Shown: positions 13,115-18,205 of the stretch, in pieces
How positions within the stretch are numbered: the first letter of the stretch is position 1
Layout of the letters: every line of letters begins with the position of its first letter
NCBI GenBank assembly: GCA_013298325.1
Contig: JAAFHJ010000039.1
Coordinates: 1-18,205, forward strand
Length of the DNA: 18,205 nt
Source of the DNA: Myxococcales bacterium
GTDB lineage: Bacteria > Myxococcota_A > Polyangia > Polyangiales > Polyangiaceae
Reading direction: 5' to 3'
Notes under the pieces: generated by a model
Database searches by the model: none
What the model saw: the letters and a program-made list of their open reading frames with translations, nothing else
Told to the model about the DNA's origin: nothing
Program-made: the position numbers and the translations under genes

Positions 13115-14613
13115 GGCGTCCTCCGGAAGAAGGTATTCAAACGCTTCTCCGTAATCTTCCATTGCTCATTCTTGGCCTGGATCAATTCCTCGTCTGGCGA
13201 GTTTTGGATGCGCGCTTCGGCGATCGCGAGCATCTCTTCGGCGCTCTTCCCGCTGGCGAACACCAGGTAGACGCGTCCGAACTTCGCCTCGTAGGCGGCG
13301 TTGATGGCGGCGAGCTTTGCAAGCGTATCGGCGGTCGCTTCGGCGACCTTCGCCTGCTCCCCCATCGCCATTTTGTCGTGCTTTTTCTCGCCGATGCGCG
13401 GATGGGCCGCGAACGCTTCGAGCCAGTCGGCGGCGGTCAGTCCTTCCCAAAGTTCTGCGCCAGCGGCGATGAGTTCCGCGACGTTGGCGAACGGCGCCTT
13501 CGCAGCAAGGGCGGCAGCCCACGCCGTGGAACCGCACCATTTCTTCAGGAGCGCCGCACGGGAGGCCTGCGGGAGCGCGTTTACGTAGCGGAGCGTCTGC
13601 GCCTCTTTGCCGGATGGCGCGACGACGCCGTAGAGGCGTAAGCGACTCACACCGCCGTCGGGCCAAATCCGCATGCGGACGTGGGTCGCCGGCGCGTGGG
13701 GGCGGAGCTCTTCTTCGTAGCGATGGGCGGTGTGCGCCTGGAGCTTCGTCCGCGGGAGGATCTCCGCCCACGCCTCTTCCGGCTGGGCCATCGGATCGAC
13801 GCCCGGCGGAACGGCCGTCGTGTAAAGGGCCGCACTTTCGGGAAAATTCCCACGAAAGTGCTGGGTATCGAGGACGACGCGTTCGATGGTCCCAAGGGCT
13901 GCAAGCTGAACGACGACCCAGTCGGGGGCCTCCTTGCGGGACCGCTTCGTCTCCCAGCCGTCCCCCATGTTCGCCGCGCGACCGGGGCCGATCAGGTTGT
14001 GCCGGGACCCGAAAAAGCTGTCGTTGCAGTCGGTGACGAGGGCACCGCACTCGACGGCCGCGAGGTCGACTTCCTGCTCGCGCCCAGGAAGTCCAAGCCA
14101 GCGCGGGTCGGCGATCACGTCCCCATAGATCTTCAAACGGGCGACGCCGCCGTCGGGATAAATATGGAAACGAACGTGGGTGAATCGCGTTTCCGAAGCG
14201 ACCTCAAAGATGTTCTTCGAGTCGCCTTTCAGGTCACTCTTTGCGAGGATCGGTTCCCAGACGACGCTTTCGTCGAGAAGCTCCTCAACGGTCGGCTGCC
14301 CCGGAAGGTTCACCCCCTCAAGGCTCGCGGCCTGAGGATAGTTGCCGCGAAAAAATGCGGTATCGATGACGAGCCCGCGAATGACGCCCGGCAGCCCGAG
14401 CCGAAGAATCGCGAAGTCGTGGCCGGGGACACGACGACGGCGAGACTCCCAGCCGTCCATCCATTTGCCGCGCTCGGTGTACTTTCCATCAATGAAGATG
14501 GGAGTTTCCGGTTTGAGGAGGTTGTCCTTTGACGCAAAGAAATCGTCATTGGCGTAGAGGACGAAGCCGCCATAGCGGCGTGCGGAGAGCTCGACGAGGT
14601 TCTCAAATTCCAT
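13111..14613 (-). CDS. alc: Allantoicase fused to OHCU decarboxylase (bifunctional purine-ureide enzyme)
   Basis: 500 residues from the ATG at 14613; a TTG at 14658 would add 15 atypical residues. Two allantoicase repeats are visible: residues about 5-165 (NDDFFASKDNLL, GKWMDGWESRRRR, DTAFFRGNYP, HVRFHIYPDGGVARLKIYG) and about 185-330 (NDSFFGSRHNLIGPG, GDGWETKRSR, DTQHFRGNFP, HVRMRIWPDGGVSRLRLYG). Allantoicase splits allantoate into ureidoglycolate and urea. Residues about 342-495 are an OHCU decarboxylase (UraD) domain: NALPQASRAALLKKWCGS, WLEAFAAHPRIGEKK with catalytic His404, and FGRVYLVFASGKSAEEML. This domain turns OHCU into (S)-allantoin. The protein thus joins two steps separated by allantoinase, which is not in the window. 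The stop TGA overlaps the uraH GTG by four bases, and the last codons also hold the uraH ribosome binding site. The start faces the glutathione S-transferase gene across 71 bases. Confidence 0.93.
   Translation of the reverse strand: MEFENLVELSARRYGGFVLYANDDFFASKDNLLKPETPIFIDGKYTERGKWMDGWESRRRRVPGHDFAILRLGLPGVIRGLVIDTAFFRGNYPQAASLEGVNLPGQPTVEELLDESVVWEPILAKSDLKGDSKNIFEVASETRFTHVRFHIYPDGGVARLKIYGDVIADPRWLGLPGREQEVDLAAVECGALVTDCNDSFFGSRHNLIGPGRAANMGDGWETKRSRKEAPDWVVVQLAALGTIERVVLDTQHFRGNFPESAALYTTAVPPGVDPMAQPEEAWAEILPRTKLQAHTAHRYEEELRPHAPATHVRMRIWPDGGVSRLRLYGVVAPSGKEAQTLRYVNALPQASRAALLKKWCGSTAWAAALAAKAPFANVAELIAAGAELWEGLTAADWLEAFAAHPRIGEKKHDKMAMGEQAKVAEATADTLAKLAAINAAYEAKFGRVYLVFASGKSAEEMLAIAEARIQNSPDEELIQAKNEQWKITEKRLNTFFRRTP
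13112..13124 (-). promoter_or_regulatory. uraH ribosome binding site inside the end of the alc-uraD gene
   Basis: On the minus strand GGAGG-ACGCC-GTG gives a full Shine-Dalgarno five bases from the uraH GTG. The same bases encode the last residues (Arg-Arg-Thr-Pro) and lead into the TGA of the upstream gene. This decides the uraH start. Confidence 0.85.
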
Positions 14614-14684
14614 AGGGGGTGCGTATCCTAACCGACGGGCGCAGCGGTGGGACGCCAAACCCCACGATCGGGTACGTTACGGGC

Positions 14685-15458
14685 ATGTACGCGCCGGCCA
14701 CTCTCGTCACGATTCCGTTCAGCCACTACTGTGAGAAGGCGCGCTGGGCCCTTGAACGGGCCGGCGTCCCCTTCGTCGAGAAGGCCCACCTCCCCTTCTT
14801 CCACGCGGCCGCTGTGCGACGCGCCGGGGGGACTCGACAGGTGCCCATTCTTGCCACCGACGGGACCGTCGTCCCCGATTCGACGACGATCCTCCGCCAC
14901 GCCGATCAGCGGCTTTCGGAGCCGGATCGCCTCTTCCCCGCCAACGCAAGAATCGCCAGCGAGGTGGAGCGGTTGGTCGCTCTTGCCGACGAGAAAATCG
15001 GGCCGGCGACGCGGCGCATCGCCTATTTCCATCTGCTGCCCGACCGTAAGGCACTGGCGACGCTCATTGCTCGCAATGCCACAAGCTACGAAGCGCGGCT
15101 CGCGGCGTTTTGTCAGCCCCTTCTTGCGTTTGGAATTCGCAAAGGGGTGGGAATCGATCGCGCACGCGCAGAACGCTCCCAGGCAACGCTCGACGCAACC
15201 TTGGACGCGTTCGATGCCCTCCTTGCCGACGGACGGCGGTACCTCGCCGGTGATCGCTTCACGGCCGCCGATCTCACGCTGGCGGCGCTCGCCGCCCCCC
15301 TCGCGTTCCCAAGCGAGCTTGCGCCGATTTATGGCACCGACGGCGACCTCCCCCGCGGGCTCCTCCCAAGCGTGGAGGCGGTTCGTGCACGCCCCTCGGG
15401 CGCCTTTGTACTCCGTATCTATCGGGAGGAGCGTGCTCGACGAATCGCCATTTCCTAA
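14685..15458 (+). CDS. Glutathione S-transferase family protein
   Basis: 257 residues from the ATG at 14685, where the thioredoxin-like fold begins directly (APATLVTIPFSHYCEKARWALE). An in-frame start at 14619 would add 22 unlike residues and overlap the alc promoter region. The N-terminal domain (1-80) has the SHYCEKAR site (S13, C16) near the glutathione thiol, the cis-Pro in QVPIL (P54) and the PDS glutathione-binding pair (D65-S66). The C-terminal half is alpha-helical, with DRFTAADLTLAALAAPLAF as the conserved N-capping segment of GST helix 6. Members conjugate glutathione to electrophiles or act as isomerases or reductases; the class and substrate cannot be told. It is divergent from alc-uraD and converges on the glutathione peroxidase gene with only 10 bases between stops. 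No strong ribosome binding site is visible. Confidence 0.85.
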   Translation: MYAPATLVTIPFSHYCEKARWALERAGVPFVEKAHLPFFHAAAVRRAGGTRQVPILATDGTVVPDSTTILRHADQRLSEPDRLFPANARIASEVERLVALADEKIGPATRRIAYFHLLPDRKALATLIARNATSYEARLAAFCQPLLAFGIRKGVGIDRARAERSQATLDATLDAFDALLADGRRYLAGDRFTAADLTLAALAAPLAFPSELAPIYGTDGDLPRGLLPSVEAVRARPSGAFVLRIYREERARRIAIS

Positions 15459-15468
15459 GTAAAGTCTG

Positions 15469-16173
15469 TCACTTCGCGAGTTCCGCCTCGATCGTCGCGA
15501 CGAGTTCCGGGTCGTCCGGCTCCGTCGACGGCGGAAAGCGCTTTACGAGCTTGCCGGTCCGACTGATCACGAACTTCTCAAAGTTCCAGGTGATGTCTCC
15601 GGCGCCGCCCGGCTGGGCTTTGAGCCATTGATAAATGGGGTGCGCGCTCGCCCCGTTCACATCGATCTTCTCAAACATGGAGAACGTGATGTGGTACTCG
15701 GTCGTGCAAAATGTGGAGATCTCTTTGGAACTCCCCGGCTCCTGCCCGCCGAACTGATTGCAGGGGAACCCGAGTGCCTCGAAACCGCGCCCTTTGTAGG
15801 TCTGATAGAGCGTTTCGAGCGGTTTGTATTGGGGAGTGTAGCCGCATTGGGAAGCACCATTGAAGATGAGCATGACTTTCCCACGAAAGTTGCACATCGA
15901 GACTGGGTCACCGCCGAGGTCATTCGCGCCGAGCGCGTAGACTTCCCCCACCGCCGCCGCTGGTGTGCAAGTTGCCGGATTTACTACGGAAGTGCCGCCC
16001 GACGCCGTTCCGCCGGAGGTGCTCCCCGAACCCGTTCCGCCGGAAGAGGCGGTGCCCGACGAGGTCGCTCTGCCGCCCTCTGGTGGAGCGCTTGACGGCG
16101 CCGTCGTGCAGGCGACCAGCGCGAGGAGCGCAGCGGCGAAGGGGGTCACGAGGATGGGGGAAGCTCGGTTCAT
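15469..16173 (-). CDS. Glutathione peroxidase-family lipoprotein (Cys type)
   Basis: 234 residues from the ATG at 16173; a longer frame from 16212 would put 13 Arg-rich residues before the signal peptide. The leader ends in the lipobox LVAC (C22), followed by a Ser/Gly/Thr-rich tether to about residue 65. The GPx domain has the peroxidatic Cys in NGASQCGYTPQY (C110, Cys rather than selenocysteine), FPCNQFGGQEPG (Q144), a further Cys in TFCTTEYHITFSMF (C156) at the resolving position of thioredoxin-dependent GPx, and DITWNFEKF with W196 and N197. The Cys-Gln-Trp-Asn tetrad is complete, so it should reduce H2O2 or lipid peroxides. Despite the family name, the second Cys suggests thioredoxin-like recycling rather than glutathione. 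As an exported lipoprotein it would need a periplasmic thiol donor. It is divergent from regB, with a RegA-box-like site in between. Confidence 0.92.
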   Translation of the reverse strand: MNRASPILVTPFAAALLALVACTTAPSSAPPEGGRATSSGTASSGGTGSGSTSGGTASGGTSVVNPATCTPAAAVGEVYALGANDLGGDPVSMCNFRGKVMLIFNGASQCGYTPQYKPLETLYQTYKGRGFEALGFPCNQFGGQEPGSSKEISTFCTTEYHITFSMFEKIDVNGASAHPIYQWLKAQPGGAGDITWNFEKFVISRTGKLVKRFPPSTEPDDPELVATIEAELAK

Positions 16174-16220
16174 GGAGAGCCGACTGTACGGGCCGCGGCG
16201 CCGGAATCTCAAGCGCCGCC

Positions 16221-16235
16221 GCGACGATTTGCCGC
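16221..16235 (+). promoter_or_regulatory. Candidate RegA/PrrA (RegR-box) binding site between gpx and regB
   Basis: GCGACGATTTGCCGC is an imperfect inverted repeat (GCGAC-N5-GCCGC; GCGGC-N5-GTCGC on the other strand). It fits the RegR/RegA core as I recall it (GNGRCRTTNNGNCGC) at all but one specified base (A for the first T). It lies 110 bases before the regB ATG and 47 bases before the peroxidase ATG. The match is seen directly; binding is inferred. Confidence 0.45.
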
Positions 16236-16280
16236 AGGACGCTGAAAGAAATCTCTCCTAGAAACCGCGCTATTGTGACG

Positions 16281-16290
16281 GCGTATACGC
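16281..16290. promoter_or_regulatory. 10-bp palindrome upstream of regB
   Basis: GCGTATACGC is a perfect palindrome 55 bases before the regB start and contains TATACG, a poor -10-like hexamer. It could be a second operator half or part of the regB promoter. No good -35 was found. Confidence 0.25.
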
Positions 16291-16345
16291 TCAACGCCCT
16301 TTCGCGAAGCAGGGCTATTTTCCTCGACAATCGCGCGGTCCGTCG

Positions 16346-17602
16346 ATGAGTTCCCGGGATCCGTTGCCATCGGCGGTTCCGTGGTTGCTTCGCGTGTCGC
16401 TCGCATCGGTGGGCGTCCAAGCCGTGGCGCTTGCCGGGGCCGGCATTGGGGCGCTCCCCTACGCCTACGGGACGGCCGCCGCGTGCTTCGTCGGGATGGC
16501 GCTTGCACATGCACCGCTTCTCGGCACGCAGACCCTCGCAACCCCTCGAAACGTCGGTCTTTTTCTCGGCGTCCAGGTTTCCCTTTTCACCGTCGCGTTG
16601 GCGGCGACCGGCGGGCCTTCCAATCCGTTTTCGGTCCTCTATCTCGTTTACGTCGCCACGGCAGCCCTCGCTCTCGGCGGGCGGTGGGGCGCCGGCTTCG
16701 CGGTCGTGACGACGGTCGCGTACGGGTCGCTCTTCCCACTTACGGAGGCGCGCGGCCTTCACGCGATTCACCATGCGGGCGGCTTCGTCGGCCACCTCGT
16801 CGGCATGTGGCTCGCGTACGCCCTTTCGGCGGCGCTCGTCGCCTACTTCCTCGTTCGCGCCCTTGCGGCGCTGGCGGCGAAGGAGGCCGACCTCGAACTC
16901 CTCCGCGAACGCGCCTCGCGCCAAGGGAAACTTCTGGCATTGGGGCAACTTGCGGCCGGGGCCGCCCACGAGTTGGGCACGCCGCTGGCGACGATTGCCG
17001 TCGTCGCGAAGGAACTCGAACGGAGCGCCCGGATCGCCGATCTCGACGCCGAACAGATCGGTGCAGATGCCACCCTTCTCCGCGAGCAGGCCGAACGCTG
17101 CCGGCAGATCCTCGAAAAGATGGGGGCACGCTCCGGGGCTGCCCCTGGTGAGGCGCCGGAGCCGCTCACCTTCGAGGTGCTTCGTGGCGCCGTCGACGGC
17201 GACCTGGCGGTGACCTTCGTCGATGGCGGTGGCTTCCCGACAGCGCCGCTCCCCCGGCGGGCCATCGCGCAAGCGCTTCAAAATCTTGCAAAAAATGCCT
17301 CGGATGCGTCCCCCGCCGGTCGCGCACGGCCTGTCGTGCATCTTGCATACATGCATTCCGCACTTGTTCTTCGCGTGGAGGACGATGGCGACGGCGTCCC
17401 CGCGTCGATCCGCGCCCGGCTTGGCGAGCCCTTCGTTACGACGAAAGGCGGCCCCGACGAGGGGGCCCTGCCAGGGATGGGGCTCGGGCTCTTCCTCGTG
17501 CAGTCGCTCGCCGACCACGTTGGAGGCACCTTTTCCCTGGAGGAACGGAGGCCGCGCGGCACGGTCGCGCAGCTAGAAATCCCCGGAACAACTGGAGTTT
17601 GA
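16346..17602 (+). CDS. regB: RegB/PrrB/ActS-type redox-sensing histidine kinase
   Basis: 418 residues from the ATG at 16346. The N-terminal 170 residues form about six transmembrane helices and contain GGPSNPFSVLYLVYVATA (89-106), the quinone-sensing motif of RegB. The phosphoacceptor H208 sits in AAGAAHELGTPLATIAVVAKELE, an H-box particular to this family. C252 in ERCRQILEKM is at the place of the redox-active Cys of Rhodobacter RegB. The ATPase domain has QNLAKNASDAS (N-box, N317), DDGDGVP (G1), FVTTK and GMGLGLFLV (G2). In Proteobacteria RegB autophosphorylates under reducing conditions and activates RegA, controlling respiration, photosynthesis, carbon and nitrogen fixation. All sensing and catalytic residues are kept, so a working quinone/thiol redox sensor is expected in the inner membrane. 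It forms an operon with regA (4-base gap), whose ribosome binding site is within the end of this gene. Confidence 0.94.
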   Translation: MSSRDPLPSAVPWLLRVSLASVGVQAVALAGAGIGALPYAYGTAAACFVGMALAHAPLLGTQTLATPRNVGLFLGVQVSLFTVALAATGGPSNPFSVLYLVYVATAALALGGRWGAGFAVVTTVAYGSLFPLTEARGLHAIHHAGGFVGHLVGMWLAYALSAALVAYFLVRALAALAAKEADLELLRERASRQGKLLALGQLAAGAAHELGTPLATIAVVAKELERSARIADLDAEQIGADATLLREQAERCRQILEKMGARSGAAPGEAPEPLTFEVLRGAVDGDLAVTFVDGGGFPTAPLPRRAIAQALQNLAKNASDASPAGRARPVVHLAYMHSALVLRVEDDGDGVPASIRARLGEPFVTTKGGPDEGALPGMGLGLFLVQSLADHVGGTFSLEERRPRGTVAQLEIPGTTGV

Positions 17603-17606
17603 TGCG

Positions 17607-18164
17607 ATGAGCGCCCCCGAGAAAGATCTCCTCCGAAGCCTCCTGCTCGTCGATGATGACGCGGTCTTTCGGCCCCGCCTCGCCCAGGCGTTCCGAAAGC
17701 GGGGCTGGGAAGTGTTCGAGGCGAGCGGCGTCGGCGAAGCGCGAGCGATCAGCGAAAGCCCCGAGTTCGCCGTCGTCGATCTGCGCATGCCCGATGGGTC
17801 GGGCCTGGAGGTCGTCCGTCACCTGCACGCCCTCGATGCGTCGACGCGGATCGTCGTCCTCACCGGCTGGGGGAGCATCGCGACCGCCCTCGATGCCCTT
17901 CGGGCGGGCGCCCTCGATTACCTGCAAAAACCGGCAGATGCCGATCAGATCGAGGCTGCCCTGCTTGGCAAGAAGCCGTCGGACGCGGCCACAGAACCGG
18001 AGGACGACCTCCATGGGGTCCCGTCGCTGGCGCGCGTCGAGTGGGAGCACATCCAGCGGGTCCTCGTCGCCTGCGACCACAACGTGAGCCAGGCGGCGAA
18101 GGCGCTCGGGCTCCACCGGCGGTCCCTCCAGCGGAAGCTCGGGAAGTACCCGGCAGCCCGCTAG
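17607..18164 (+). CDS. regA: RegA/PrrA/ActR-type response regulator
   Basis: 185 residues, essentially the usual RegA length. The receiver domain (about 10-115) has the acidic pair D16-D17, the phosphoacceptor D58 (FAVVDLRMPDGSG), T86 and K108 (LQKPAD). A short linker leads to the small Fis-like helix-turn-helix domain: PSLARVEWEHIQRVLVACDHNVSQAAKALGLHRRSLQRKLGKYP, broken here only by description. The run LGLHRRSLQRKL is diagnostic of RegA and explains DNA binding to GC-rich inverted repeats. The start at 17607 has GGAG at 17594-17597. The ATG at 17602, overlapping the regB stop, is out since it meets TGA after two codons. It is the partner of the upstream RegB kinase and the likely binder of the site at 16221-16235. 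It probably controls further redox-responsive genes elsewhere in the genome. Confidence 0.94.
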   Translation: MSAPEKDLLRSLLLVDDDAVFRPRLAQAFRKRGWEVFEASGVGEARAISESPEFAVVDLRMPDGSGLEVVRHLHALDASTRIVVLTGWGSIATALDALRAGALDYLQKPADADQIEAALLGKKPSDAATEPEDDLHGVPSLARVEWEHIQRVLVACDHNVSQAAKALGLHRRSLQRKLGKYPAAR

Positions 18165-18171
18165 TATTTGG

Positions 18172-18187
18172 CGCCGCTCAATCGGCG
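18172..18187 (+). terminator. Weak hairpin after regA
   Basis: CGCCG-CTCAAT-CGGCG forms a 5-bp stem eight bases after the regA stop. The nearest T-run (18199-18203) is too far away for a normal intrinsic terminator. The window ends here, so the 3' boundary of the operon is uncertain. Confidence 0.2.
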
Positions 18188-18205
18188 ATTACCGCAGATT
18201 TTTGA

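Noticed and set aside
14647..14665. GTGGG-N9-CCCAC inverted repeat in the alc-gst divergent promoter region
   Set aside because: Only five base pairs per arm in G/C-rich DNA, with no match to a known operator. Too weak to call.
15920..17518. A 532-codon frame antisense to regB and the gpx-regB promoter region
   Set aside because: It is a GC-driven shadow; the plus-strand regB has full family motifs and the antisense product is charged and low-complexity.
1..18205. CRISPR arrays, tRNA or rRNA genes, insertion sequences, prophage or defence-island genes
   Set aside because: Read through for direct repeats with spacers, cloverleaf patterns, transposase or integrase motifs and terminal inverted repeats; none seen. 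A covariance-model or HMM scan could not be run here.

Overview
The window looks like ordinary chromosomal sequence from a GC-rich Gram-negative bacterium of the phylum Myxococcota, most likely the Polyangia side (Polyangiaceae/Labilithrix-like). The evidence is a secreted protein with thrombospondin type-3 repeats that ends in a MYXO-CTERM-type sorting tail (Cys, hydrophobic helix, RRRK), a Hanks-type Ser/Thr kinase with an N-terminal zinc-ribbon, lipoproteins with Ser/Gly/Thr-rich linkers, and strong G/C bias at third codon positions. No tRNA, rRNA, transposon, CRISPR array or phage gene was found, and no stretch longer than 300 bases lacks a gene. The taxonomic assignment is inference from gene content.

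Left part (1-5033), cell envelope: a 5'-truncated FadL-type outer-membrane transporter (+) faces a two-gene minus-strand unit, a VanW-domain protein followed by an MltD-like lytic transglycosylase with LysM repeats. The two convergent TGA stop codons of the transporter and the transglycosylase lie in the arms of one hairpin. Divergent from the VanW gene is a soluble Ser/Thr kinase (+, 5034-6791) with a zinc-ribbon head and a long helical tail. Its stop overlaps that of a minus-strand lipoprotein that fuses a glucose/sorbosone-dehydrogenase-type beta-propeller to a diheme cytochrome c-like module.

Middle part (8946-14613): a CitE/HpcH-like TIM-barrel protein (DUF6986-type) is followed by the MYXO-CTERM protein, then a strong bidirectional terminator. 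From the other side comes a purine-ureide unit on the minus strand: an allantoicase fused to OHCU decarboxylase, overlapping uraH (5-hydroxyisourate hydrolase) by a GTGA junction. Together these cover 5-hydroxyisourate to OHCU to allantoin, and allantoate to ureidoglycolate. Urate oxidase, allantoinase and ureidoglycolate lyase are not in the window.

Right part (14685-18164): a glutathione S-transferase (+) converges with a lipoprotein glutathione peroxidase (-). Divergent from the peroxidase is a complete RegB/RegA (PrrB/PrrA, ActS/ActR) redox two-component operon. RegB keeps both known redox-sensing features (the quinone motif GGPSNPF and the redox Cys in RCRQIL). The gpx-regB intergenic region carries a 15-bp sequence close to the published RegA/RegR-box consensus, suggesting autoregulation and possible redox control of the peroxidase.

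Nothing here is an obviously new multi-gene system. The best leads are the alc-uraD fusion, the DUF6986-type protein near ureide genes, the RegA-box candidate, and the dehydrogenase-cytochrome fusion.
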